Source: Microthrixaceae bacterium
Lineage (GTDB): Bacteria > Actinomycetota > Acidimicrobiia > Acidimicrobiales > Microtrichaceae
DNA length: 64,000 nt
NCBI GenBank assembly: GCA_023957975.1
Contig: JAMLGM010000005.1
Location: 62,001 to 126,000 of the forward strand
Direction: 5' to 3'
The position numbers and the translations under genes are program-made. This document shows, one piece after another, positions 1 to 10,100 of the stretch; the first letter of the stretch is position 1; each line of letters opens with the position of its first letter. The notes beneath the pieces were generated by a model that was not told the origin of the DNA, ran no database searches, and saw only the letters and a program-made list of their open reading frames with translations.

Positions 1-388
1 CGGGCTGCGGTGTGGCGGCGGTCGTGCCGGTCGCGCCGGTCGCTTCATCGGAACCGGAGACGGCGACGTCACCCGCCTCGGGCTGCGTCTGCTTCGGCGC
101 CGCTTCGAACAACCCCTCGAGGTTGACGTCGTGCAGATCGACGGCCTCTTCGATCCGTACGCCCATCGGGGTGAAGTAGGTGCGGATCTCCTCGACCACG
201 TCGACGGTCAGTTCGACGCCGAGCACCGACAACACGTCGTCGATCGGCGCCACGCCCGAGGCTTTCGAGCGCTCGATGAGTGCAGCCAGGTCTGCCTCTG
301 GAACTTCGTCGAAGAGTCCCACGCTCGATCCTTTCTGCACAGTCCATTCATCGGCAGCGACGTCCATCGCATACATCTGCGCTGTCAT
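1..388 (-). CDS. rpoD: RNA polymerase primary sigma factor, N-terminal part (truncated by window edge)
   Basis: Only the first ~129 codons are visible. The protein has a segment reading LAALIERSKASG followed by a short helical region (PIDDVLSVLGVELTVDVV), as in sigma-70 region 1.1, then an acidic, Ala/Thr-rich stretch of the kind that precedes region 1.2. It lies directly downstream of dnaG, the conserved dnaG-rpoD arrangement. An ATG at 388 overlaps the dnaG stop (ATGA), which implies translational coupling. An in-frame GTG at 322 with a good AAAGGA ribosome site seven bases upstream is a real alternative start. The diagnostic core regions 2-4 are outside the window, so identity rests on region 1.1 and on context. 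Confidence 0.7.
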   Translation of the reverse strand, partial: MTAQMYAMDVAADEWTVQKGSSVGLFDEVPEADLAALIERSKASGVAPIDDVLSVLGVELTVDVVEEIRTYFTPMGVRIEEAVDLHDVNLEGLFEAAPKQTQPEAGDVAVSGSDEATGATGTTAATPQP

Positions 389-2343
389 GACAACTCCGCG
401 GAGTTCTCGTCAAGCCAGGCTAGCAACTCGGGAGCAAATTCCATGCTGGCTTCATCGCCACGCAGAGAGTCCAACCTGAGTTTCAACCAGGAAATCAACG
501 GGGCGTACGCGAGTGGATCCTCCGAGGTGCGTGCCTCGGCTTCGAATCTGGAGCTGGCGCGCATGGCGGCGTCGACCAGCAACAACGACACGACATCGTC
601 CACCGGGGCCTCGGTCTCCTCGACCGAGAGACGCGCCACGAGTCCGCTGAGTTCCGGATCGCCGCGCTCGTCGATCGCGGCGATCGCCGAGGCCAGGTCG
701 GGGTGAACGGCGATCGACTCGTACACGGCGCGGGCGCGAACGTCACCGAACAGGACCGGACGCAGCCACTCCTCGATCTCATAACGGCGGTGGATGATCA
801 TCCTCAGCGCCTCGAGTTGTGGGCCGTCGAGCGGAGCGGAGGACCGCCGCTGCGAACCCGCGGTCGGCGCCACATTCGAGGCCGGTGCCCACCCTCCCCC
901 ATGTCCGATGCCGGCACCGTCATCGCCATAGCCATCACCACCGAAGCCATCATCGCCGAATCCGTGGTTGCCCGAGGACCCGACCCACGGCGGCGGTTCG
1001 TCTGAACCGTTCCCCGTCTCGCCTCGCCGACGCCTCCGTTGCGTTTCGACCTGCGGCTTGGGTCGTGGCCCTGCGGCGAGTTGGGTGCGCAACTGGTGCT
1101 CGGCGACCCGCGTGAACCCGGCGACCTCCATGAGGTACTGGTCGCGCAGGAACGGCGACGGGTGCTCGGCGATGACGTCGAGTGCCGCCGAGGCGGCCCG
1201 GGCACGCCCCTCGGGGGTGGCGACGTCTGCGGCGTCGAGCACGCGCTGCACGCGGAACGCGAGAAACGGTTTCGCCGTGGACACCGCGTCGGCGAGCGCC
1301 TCGGGGTTCTCGCGACTCAACTCGTCGGGATCGGCCCCCTTGGGCAGCGACAGAACATGCACCTCGATGTCGTGGGTCTGTTCCCACGCGTACACCTTCT
1401 CCGCCGCGTTCTGCCCGGCCTCATCCGCGTCGTAGGCCAAGATGATGCGTCTCGTGAACCGCTTCAGCGACCGGATGTGATCCTCGGTCAACGCGGTCCC
1501 ACACGTCGCCACGGCCCTCGGGATACCGGCACGAAAGAACCCGATGACGTCGGTGTAGCCCTCGCAGATGACCGCCTCGTTCGCGTTGACGATGTCGGCC
1601 TTTGCCCAGTTGAGTCCGTACAGCGTCGCGCTCTTGTTGTAGAGCTTGGTTTCGCGCGAGTTCTGGTATTTCGGTCCGTCGGTGTCGGGCAGTTTCCGAC
1701 CACCGAAGGCCACCGGACGCCCTTGGTCGTCGAAGATGGGAAACAGCACCCGGGCCCGAAAGAAGTCCTGTTGACGACTCGCCTTGTTGCGAAACCCGAG
1801 CCCGCAATCGACGAGCACGTCGTCGGGCACCTTCAGGAACCGGCACAGTTCGTCCCACGAATCCGGAGCCCACCCGACCTGGAACTGTTCGACCATCTCC
1901 CGGTCGAACCCACGGCTGCGCAGGTAGCGCCGCGCCGCTCCCGCGTCGGGGCCGGGGGCGTTGAGCCGGGCCCGGTACCACTCGACGGCGCGTTCCATGA
2001 CGTCGTGTAACTGCTTTTGGCGCCGCCGTCCGGCGCCCTCGTCACGATCGGTGTAGGTGAGGACGATGCCGACCTTGGCCGCCAACCACTCGACCGCGCC
2101 GACGAAGTCGAGGTGTTCGATTTCGCGCACGAAGGTGATCACGTCGCCGGACTTCTGACATCCGAAGCAGTAGAAGAGCCCCTCGTTCTGGTTGACCGAG
2201 AACGACGGACTCTTTTCGTTGTGGAACGGACACAGGCCGGTCCAGCGCTGCCCGACGCGCCGCAGGGTCGTGTGCTGGTTGATGATCGCCACGATGTCGG
2301 CGGCGTCACGGACCTTGACGATGTCCTCGTCGGCGATACCCAT
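385..2343 (-). CDS. dnaG: DNA primase DnaG
   Basis: 652 aa, normal length. It synthesises RNA primers for replication. A CHC2 zinc finger at the N-terminus reads CPFHNEKSPSF...CFGC (about residues 38-64). A TOPRIM core follows, with the ICEGYTDVIGFF segment and the LAYDADEAGQNAA metal-binding motif near residues 255-315. After about residue 430 comes a Gly/Asp-rich linker and a C-terminal region suited to helicase binding. The start chosen is ATG 2343, giving MGIADEDIVKV; its first base is the last base of the upstream gene's stop (TGATG). A further upstream ATG would add ten Arg-rich residues overlapping that gene and is unlikely. The downstream neighbour is rpoD. Confidence 0.97.
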   Translation of the reverse strand: MGIADEDIVKVRDAADIVAIINQHTTLRRVGQRWTGLCPFHNEKSPSFSVNQNEGLFYCFGCQKSGDVITFVREIEHLDFVGAVEWLAAKVGIVLTYTDRDEGAGRRRQKQLHDVMERAVEWYRARLNAPGPDAGAARRYLRSRGFDREMVEQFQVGWAPDSWDELCRFLKVPDDVLVDCGLGFRNKASRQQDFFRARVLFPIFDDQGRPVAFGGRKLPDTDGPKYQNSRETKLYNKSATLYGLNWAKADIVNANEAVICEGYTDVIGFFRAGIPRAVATCGTALTEDHIRSLKRFTRRIILAYDADEAGQNAAEKVYAWEQTHDIEVHVLSLPKGADPDELSRENPEALADAVSTAKPFLAFRVQRVLDAADVATPEGRARAASAALDVIAEHPSPFLRDQYLMEVAGFTRVAEHQLRTQLAAGPRPKPQVETQRRRRRGETGNGSDEPPPWVGSSGNHGFGDDGFGGDGYGDDGAGIGHGGGWAPASNVAPTAGSQRRSSAPLDGPQLEALRMIIHRRYEIEEWLRPVLFGDVRARAVYESIAVHPDLASAIAAIDERGDPELSGLVARLSVEETEAPVDDVVSLLLVDAAMRASSRFEAEARTSEDPLAYAPLISWLKLRLDSLRGDEASMEFAPELLAWLDENSAELS

Positions 2344-3881
2344 CAGCGTCGACCGTCGCCTTCGATGATGCACCGGGCCGCGGCCAGCCGCGTCGCCGGA
2401 ACCCGATACGGCGACACCGACAGTGTCGTAATTCCGAGCTGTGCTGCGATGGCGATGCTGGCGGGGTCGGCGGCGTGTTCACCACACATCGATAACGCGA
2501 TCTCGGGGTTGGCGGCGGTCGCCGTCTGAGCGGCCAACGCCAGCAGGCGGGCGACCCCGAGGTGATCGAGGGTGGCGAATGGGTCGCGTTCCAGGATTCC
2601 CCGACGCCGGTACTCCGCAACCAGTTCGGCGGAGTCGTCGCGGCTCAGCCCGTAGGTGAGCTGGGTGAGGTCGTTGGTGCCGAAACAGATCGAGTCGACC
2701 TCGGTGGCGAACATCGCGGTGCACAGCGCCGCACGTGGCGTCTCGACCATCGCCGAAGCCGCCATGTCGATGCGTCGACCACGAACCGAACCCACCCGCT
2801 CGACCGCGGCATCGATGATCGACCGGGCCGCGGTCACCTCCTCGGGGAAGGCCACGACGCCAAGGCACAGCCTGACCCTCGGCGCCGCCGATCGGCCCGC
2901 GCTCGAAGGTTCCGCAACGTCGCACCACGCTTCGGCGGCGGCCACCGCCTGCGCCTCGAGAATCTCAGGGCGCATCAGGCCCAGCCGGATACCACGCACT
3001 CCGAGCATGGGGTTGTGCTCGGTGACTCCCCCGAACTCATGGCTGGGGGCATCGAGCAGCCGAACCGTGATCGGGCGATCCTCGACCGCGGAAAAGACGC
3101 CCCGCAACGCCGCGCGCTGGTGTTGGGCAAACTCCGCCAGCGCCTCGTGGTCTCCGGCGAGGAGCCGGGCGACGACGCCGGCCGCCTCGCCGAGAAACTG
3201 GTGCTCGGTTCGGCACAGTCCAACACCGCTCGCCCCGAGGGAGAGCGCCGTTCGCACCGCGTTCTCGTCGTCGGCGTTCGCCATGACGACAAGGCCTCCG
3301 GCGGCGACCTCATCCGCCCAGGCCAACAGCGTCTTCACCGCTGTTGGGAGCTCGCTCAGTGCCGGTCCACCTCGACCGGCTTGGGAGGCCGAGTCGTCGT
3401 CGAGGTGTCGGACCTCGCCGGTCGCCCCGTCGACGAGCCACTGCTCGCCGGCGCGGGCCTCGATCTCACCGACGCCGCACACCGCCGGGATGCCGTATTG
3501 GCGAGCGATGATGGCCGCGTGGCTTGCGAGTGAGCCTCGCCTGGTCACGATGGCCGAGGCCACGCGCATGGCCGGTTCGTCTGCAGGCGTGGTCTCGTCG
3601 ACCACGAGCACCACGTCGCGGCCCGCCTCCCACGAGTCGAGCGCGGCGACCGGATCGACCGCGACGCGCCCCACCCCCACCCCGGGCGATGCGGCGACCC
3701 CGATGGCCACGACGCGCCCATCCGCCGCCGCGCCGAGGCGAGCGGCGTCGGCCCCGAACACCACGTCGTCGATCATCGCTGGACTGATCGAATTCAGTGC
3801 GGCGAGGCGCGCCGCAGGGGTTGGTTCGTCGCCGGCGCCGCCAACCGCTGCCTCGATTGCGCTCAGCGGTGTCGTGTCCAC
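2343..3881 (-). CDS. Short pyruvate phosphate dikinase-like PEP-utilising enzyme (no ATP-grasp domain)
   Basis: About 512 aa. From the N-terminus: a small helical region; a swivelling phosphohistidine domain with the SLASHAAIIARQYGIPAV motif (phosphorylatable His); then a PEP/pyruvate TIM barrel with GASGVGLCRTEH, a TVRLLDAPSHEF-type strand, NPMLGVRGIRLG, FGTNDLTQLTYG and the catalytic CGEHAADP cysteine motif near the C-terminus. These are the central and C-terminal parts of PPDK. The ~340-residue ATP-binding domain is missing, so it cannot carry out the whole PPDK reaction alone. Short proteins annotated ppdK occur in other actinobacteria, so the form is not unique. The GTG at 3881 is preferred over an ATG at 4001, which would add 40 low-complexity Arg-rich residues. 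It is coupled to dnaG by TGATG. Confidence 0.85.
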   Translation of the reverse strand: MDTTPLSAIEAAVGGAGDEPTPAARLAALNSISPAMIDDVVFGADAARLGAAADGRVVAIGVAASPGVGVGRVAVDPVAALDSWEAGRDVVLVVDETTPADEPAMRVASAIVTRRGSLASHAAIIARQYGIPAVCGVGEIEARAGEQWLVDGATGEVRHLDDDSASQAGRGGPALSELPTAVKTLLAWADEVAAGGLVVMANADDENAVRTALSLGASGVGLCRTEHQFLGEAAGVVARLLAGDHEALAEFAQHQRAALRGVFSAVEDRPITVRLLDAPSHEFGGVTEHNPMLGVRGIRLGLMRPEILEAQAVAAAEAWCDVAEPSSAGRSAAPRVRLCLGVVAFPEEVTAARSIIDAAVERVGSVRGRRIDMAASAMVETPRAALCTAMFATEVDSICFGTNDLTQLTYGLSRDDSAELVAEYRRRGILERDPFATLDHLGVARLLALAAQTATAANPEIALSMCGEHAADPASIAIAAQLGITTLSVSPYRVPATRLAAARCIIEGDGRR

Positions 3882-4029
3882 GGCGCAGATGCTACCGCCG
3901 ACCTCCGACAGCGGGCAGCGGTCCGGTGCCCGGCGGCGCTGTTCTGCGCGCGGTTCTGCGCGCTGTTCCGCTGTGCCGTTCCGAGGTGACTTGCAGCGCA
4001 TTGAAACATGAGTGAAGAATCACGTCTCA

Positions 4030-4051
4030 AAGATGACGGAATGGTCATCTT
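4030..4051. promoter_or_regulatory. Inverted repeat in the fas leader, candidate TetR operator
   Basis: Perfect inverted repeat AAGATGAC-GGAATG-GTCATCTT (8-bp arms, 6-bp spacer), ending about 70 bp upstream of the fas start. A second, shorter repeat TCGGA-ACGA-TCCGA follows at 4069-4082. Size and position suit a dimeric TetR repressor or activator, and a TetR gene closes this cluster at 15834-16556. A weak promoter-like pair (TTGCAG at 3991, AAGAAT at 4015) lies just upstream. Binding is inference only. Confidence 0.45.
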
Positions 4052-4121
4052 CCCTGGACCGCCCGACCTCGGAACGATCCGAAACCCACCTCATCGTCAC
4101 CACCAAGGGGATTGCCGCCAC

Positions 4122-7100
4122 ATGACCACGATCGACCTTCCCGGCCTTCAACGTTCGACCTCCGTTCTCGATCAGATTCGAGACGGCGTCTCGTTCGGCC
4201 TGCTCTTCGGCGGCCAGGGCGGCGACTACCGGCCTCGAGTCGAGGCGTTGATCGGAACTCACCGAACCGAGATCGCCGCGCCCTCGCTGTGGGGTGACGC
4301 ATTGGATCGCCTCGATGCTCGACTCGACACGATGTTGGCGTGGTATCCCCGCGATCCCCGATCCGCACATCTGCCCGACCCGCCTCGGCCCACCACACCC
4401 CACCACACCCCGCCTCCATCCCGAACGCTCCGATCCCGAACGAGCCCACCCCGCGCGATCCCATCCGGCACGATCCCATCCGGCACTGTCGGTGCCGGGA
4501 ATCGCGTTCGCCCAACTCCTCGAACGGCGCGCCCTACGCCTGCACGGCATCGGAGGGAGCGGCCGGCACGACACCGAACCCGCCCCAAGCGTCGCGATCG
4601 GTCACAGCCAGGGACTGCTCGCCGCGGCGGCCGCCACCGGGCGACTCGACGAGGTGGACGCCCTCGCGCTCGCACACCTCATCGGAACCTCCGTCGCCCG
4701 CCACGCCGTGCGCACAGGGCTCGTCGCCAACGGTTCAGAACACACGCCGATGCTCGCCGTCAGCGGTATCACCGAGGCGCAGTGTCTCGACCTCCTCGAC
4801 GAGTTCAACGCCGCCTGCAGCCCCGACTCCCCCGACCGCGTCGTGCTCGGCGTCGTCAACGGACCCGCTCGGCTGGTCCTCGTCGGACGCCCCGAGCGCC
4901 TCGCCGCCGTGCAGCGGCGACTCGCGACGCACCCGGCACTCGACGGGCCGGCCGGTCGCGCCGCCCCGCGATTCGAACCGCTCGAGGTCGCGGCGGGATT
5001 CCACCATCCCGCACTCGCGATCGCGGTCGACGAAGTCGTCGAGGCAGCCGACTCGATCGGCATCTCGCTCGCCGACTCGTCGTGTGCCGACGCCTCCGGC
5101 TGCCCTATGAACGTGCTCGGGCCAGCGTCCACCCTTCGACACCTCGTGGAGGCGATCGTCTCCACCCCGTTCTCATGGATCGACGCGCTCGCGGTTCCGG
5201 CCGACGATCAGATCCGGTGGCTGGTCGACCTCGGACCCGACTCCTCGGCGGGGCAGCTCGCACGCGCACACCTCGCAGGCACCGGGGTCGGAGTTTGCGG
5301 CGTCGTGGCGACCGGAGGGGTGTCACCGTTGCTCACCCCCGGCGCCGCTCCGAGCACCGACGGTCGATTCGCGGCCTTCGCACCGACGCTGCGGCGCCTG
5401 CCCGACGACACCCTCGCGGTCGACACCAAGCTGACCCGGCTCACCGGACAGTCGCCGTTCATCCTCGCCGGGATGACCCCCACCACCGTCGACGCAACCA
5501 TCGTCGCCGCCGCCGCCAACGCCGGACACTGGGCGGAACTCGCCGGCGGCGGACAGGTCACCACCGCAATCCTCACCGAGCGCCTCCGAGAACTCGATGA
5601 ACTGCTCGACGAGGGAATCGCCGTGCATTTCAACACCCTGTATCTCGACCCGTACCTGTGGGGGCTGCACTTCGGCGAGACCGGCGCCGTCGTCGAGGCG
5701 TTGCGCCGCGGCGCGCCGATTCGGGGCGTCACGGTGTCGGCCGGCATCCCCGACCTCGACGAGGCCGTCGCACTCGTCGAACGGCTCGGCGGCCTCGGGG
5801 TCGAGACCGTCACCTTCAAACCGGGCACCGTCGACGGCATCCGCCGGGTCGTCGCGATCGCCGACGCCGTGGCACCGACACCCATCGTGGCCCACGTCGA
5901 AGGGGGCCTCGCGGGTGGCCACCACAGCTGGGAACAACTCGACGAACTCCTCCTGGCCACCTACGCCGACCTGCGCCGGGCCGACAACCTCGTGGTGTGC
6001 GTCGGTGGCGGAATCGGCGCACCGGACGAGGCCGTCGCCTACCTCGACGGTTCGTGGGCCCACCGCCACGGGCGCCCGACCATGCCGCTCGACGGAATCT
6101 TGATCGGAACCGCGGCCATGGCCTGCGCCGAGGCGACGACCTCGCCGCAGGTCAAGCGGCTACTCGTCGACGCCCCGGGCACCGGGTCCTTCATCTCCAC
6201 CGGTCGGGTCGCCGGAGCCGTCACGTCGGGGCGCAGCCAGCTCGGCGCCGACCTGCACGAGATCGACAACGCAGCGTCGCGCGCCGGGCGTCTGCTCGAC
6301 GAGGTCGCCGGTGACGGCGAGGCCGCAATCCGTCGACGCGCCGAGATCATCGAGGCCATCGACGCGACGGCGAAGCCGTACTTCGGCGAGTTGGCCGAGA
6401 TGACCTACGGGCAGGTGCTCGACCGGTTCGTGGAACTGTGCGCCATCGGCCGCGGCGGGCGTTACGAGGACGGAGCCTGGTTGGATCGGTCGTGGCGATC
6501 ACGATTCCTGGAACTGCTGCATCGGGTCGAGGCCCGCCTGTGTGCCTCCGAGCGCGGCACGATCCCGACGGTGTTCGGCGACGAGCGCGACCTCGACGAC
6601 CCTGGCGCCGCGCTCACGATCATCCGTGCCCACCATCGCGAGGTCGACTCGACGGTGTTGCACCCCGCAGATGTGTCGTGGTTCGTCGAACTGTGTCGGC
6701 GTCCGGGCAAGCCGGTGCCCTTCGTGCCGATCATCGACGCCGAGGTCCGGCGCTGGTGGCGATCCGATTCACTGTGGCAGGCCCACGACGACCGCTACGA
6801 CGCCGACGGCGTCATCGTCATCCCCGGGCCGGCGGCGCTTCGAGCGGTGAGAGCGGTCGACGAGCCGGTTGCGGCACTGTTCAACCGCTTCGAGGCGGCG
6901 ACGGTCGCCGCGCTGGTCGAGGCGGGGGTCGAGCCGGTCGACGCCGCCCAACGGCGCGAGACCCACACCGACCACCGCGACCGACGCGGCGATGATCCCA
7001 TCTCACGGCTGCTCGCAGAACCCAACGTGGAATGGACCACCGCTGGCCCCGACGGACTCCGGCGCCGCCGACGGCCGAACCCGGCGCTGGCGGTCGCCCC

Positions 7101-10100
7101 GGCCACGGCGTGGCATCTCGACGCGTCGGGCAACGGGCACGGACCCGCTTCGGTCGCGCGCGCCCACCGAAGCGATGCCGTCCTGGTCGCCACCGGCCCG
7201 AACTCGGTGCGCCTCGACGTTCCGTTGACGGTTCACCGCGACACGATGTCCACCGCGTCGATCGAGTTCGACCTCAGCAGCGACGGCCGGTCGGCGGCCG
7301 TGGTGTCACCCCGGAGCTCAGCCGCATGGTCCGCGGCCCTGCGCTGCGCATCTGTACCTATGCATGGCCCCGATCCGACCCCCGATCAGACGAGCGCGAC
7401 GGGCACCGAGTTTCTGCTCGCCACCGCGCTCGATCATGCCGCGCTGTTCGGCGCAGCCTCGCCGCTGCCCGATGCCCTCGTCGGTCCCTGCTGGTCCGCG
7501 GTCTTCGCTGCGCTCGAGCGCGAGTTCGACGTGTCGTCGGGCGGGTTCGCCGACCTGTTGCACCTCGACCACCACCTCGAGTTGCACGGCGGCTCCACGC
7601 CGACCCGCCCTGCGTTGCCCGACACCGACGGCAACCTCGACATCGACGTTCGCGTCGAGTCGAACACCGCCACGTCGGCCGGACGCGCCGTCGCGGTGCG
7701 CATCGAACTCGCCAACGCCCACGCAAAGGTCGCAACACTTCACGAGCGTTTCCTGATCCGGAGCGACATCGGTAAGGAACCGCTGGGCGCCCCGAGGGCG
7801 TTGAGGCTGGCCGACGACGCCGCCCCGACCCCTCGGCGCACGCTGGCCGACATCGAGGTGAACACCCCGCCGAACGGTATCGCCATGGCGAGCTTCACCG
7901 GTGATCACAATCCGCTCCATCTGAGCCGCGAGGTCGCCGCGGTGGCAGGCTTCACCGCGCCGATCGTTCACGGCATGTGGGTGAGCGCGGCGATGCAACA
8001 GGCGGCGCGCCGCTCGGCAGCGGGTACGCACGGTGGCACAGGCGTCGAGGTGCGCGAATGGCACGCGAACTTCGTCGCTCCGATCCCGCACGATTCGCCG
8101 GTATCGATCTCGGTCGTGCGGGTCGCACGCATCGATGGGGGCGATGTGGTCGAGGTGCAGGCGACCGTCGACGGGGACCTGGTGGCGACCGCCGCCGGGG
8201 TCCTCAGCGCGCCGCGCACCGTCTATGCCTTTCCCGGCCAGGGCATTCAGCGCGTCGCCATGGGCCTCGATGCGCTCACGCGGTCCGCAGCGGCGCGCGC
8301 CGTGTGGGAACGGGCCGATCATCACACCCGGTCGGCCCTCGGCTTTTCGATTCGGCACGTCGTGCGCGACAACCCCGTCGAACTCGTCGTCGACGGCGAA
8401 CGATTCCGTCACCCCGACGGCGTGTTGTTCCTCACCCAGTTCACCCAGGTCGCGATGGCGACCCTGGCGAGCGCCCAGATCGCGGAGCTGCGCGAGGCCG
8501 GCGGTTTCGTCCCCGATGCGATCGCGTGCGGGCACTCGGTCGGCGAATACAACGCGCTGGCGGCGGTGACCGGGATCCTGGCGGTCGAAGACGTCCTTGA
8601 GGTCGTCTACCAACGCGGCCTCGCCATGCACCATCTGGTCCCACGCGATGCGGCCGGCAACTCGCGCTATCGCATGGCGGCGGTGCGCCCGTCCGAAGCC
8701 GGCCTCTCCGAATCGGAGCTCCGCGAGTTGGTCGCCGACCTCGCTCGCGACACCGACCCCGAGGAGTTCATCCAGATCGTGAACTTCAACTTGCGCGGCC
8801 GCCAGTATGCGGTGGCGGGAACGCAGGCACCGCTACGACGTCTCCACCACGAACTCGAACGCCGCCGGGCCGAACGCAACGGCAAAGGCGTCTACGTCGA
8901 GGTGCCCGGCATCGACGTGCCGTTCCACTCGGCGGTGTTGCACCACGGCGTCGCCGGGTTTCGAACCAAACTCGACGCGATCCTGCCCGACCGGATCGAC
9001 CCGACCCTGCTCGTCGGGCGCTACATTCCGAACCTGGTCCCACGGTTGTTTTCGCTGAGTCGCGACTTCGTCGTCGAGGTCGCCGAGGTCGCGGAGGCCC
9101 CGGCGTTGAACTCGGTCATCGAACGCTGGGATGACTGGTCGCAGCGCCCCGAAGCACTGTGCCGGGTGCTGTTGTTGGAACTGTTGGCCTGGCAGTTCGC
9201 CAGCCCCGTGCGTTGGATCGAAACCCAGGACCTGGTGTTCGCACTCGACAGCGGCATCGAGCGCTTCGTCGAGGTCGGCCTCGAAAGCCAACCGACGATT
9301 TCCTCACTCGCCCGCCAGACCCTGTCGGGTGAGCCCGGACGGTATGCAGCGGTGACGGTGGCGAACCTCGAGGCCGACCGCGCCGAGTTGTTCGGGGAGG
9401 ACACCGACCCGCCATTCGACGAACTCGCGGAAGCCGCCGACGATGGCCGGGAGCGGGCGGGCGAGGCGGGCGCCGAGGAACCTCCCTCCCCCTCGGCGCC
9501 CACCGCTCCCGCTGGTGCCACCAGTGCCGCCAGTGCCGCTGGTGCCGCCGTGGCGCCGGAGGACCTCGCGTGGACGCCGGCCGACGGTCTTCGCTTCATG
9601 TTGTCGTGGTGGACCAAGGTCCGCATCGACCAACTCGCCGACGACGACACCATCGAGTCGCTGGTCGACGGCGCGTCTTCGCGCCGAAACCAACTCCTGA
9701 TGGACATCGGCAAGGAATTCGGCCTCGGCGCGATCGACGGGGCGGCCGACGCCGCGCTGTCGACGCTGATCGATGAGGTCGCCGCCCGGGCGCGCACTTA
9801 CCGCGCGCCCGGGCCGGTACTGCGCCCCACGATCGACGAACAGCTCCGGCGGGTCACCGGCCCGGCGCGGTCGCGTCCACGAGCGATCGACGAACGAATC
9901 GCCAACCACTGGGGGCTGGGTGCCGGCTGGACGACGGTCGTTGCGGCAGCTGTCGCTGCGGGCACCCGTGCAGGCACCAGCGTGCGCGGGGGCGACCTGG
10001 CGACGCTGAGCCCCACCGAGCCGGCCTCGGCCGAGGATCTCGACGGCATCCTCGACGCCGCGGTCACCGCGGTGGCCCGGGCCAGCGGTGTCGAGGTCGC

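Noticed and set aside
4294..4500. In-frame ATG at 4294 as the fas start
   Set aside because: The first 65 residues would be an out-of-frame reading of the AT-domain start and a Pro/His-rich repeat; the other frame carries the expected FGGQGG segment and a proper ribosome site at 4122.
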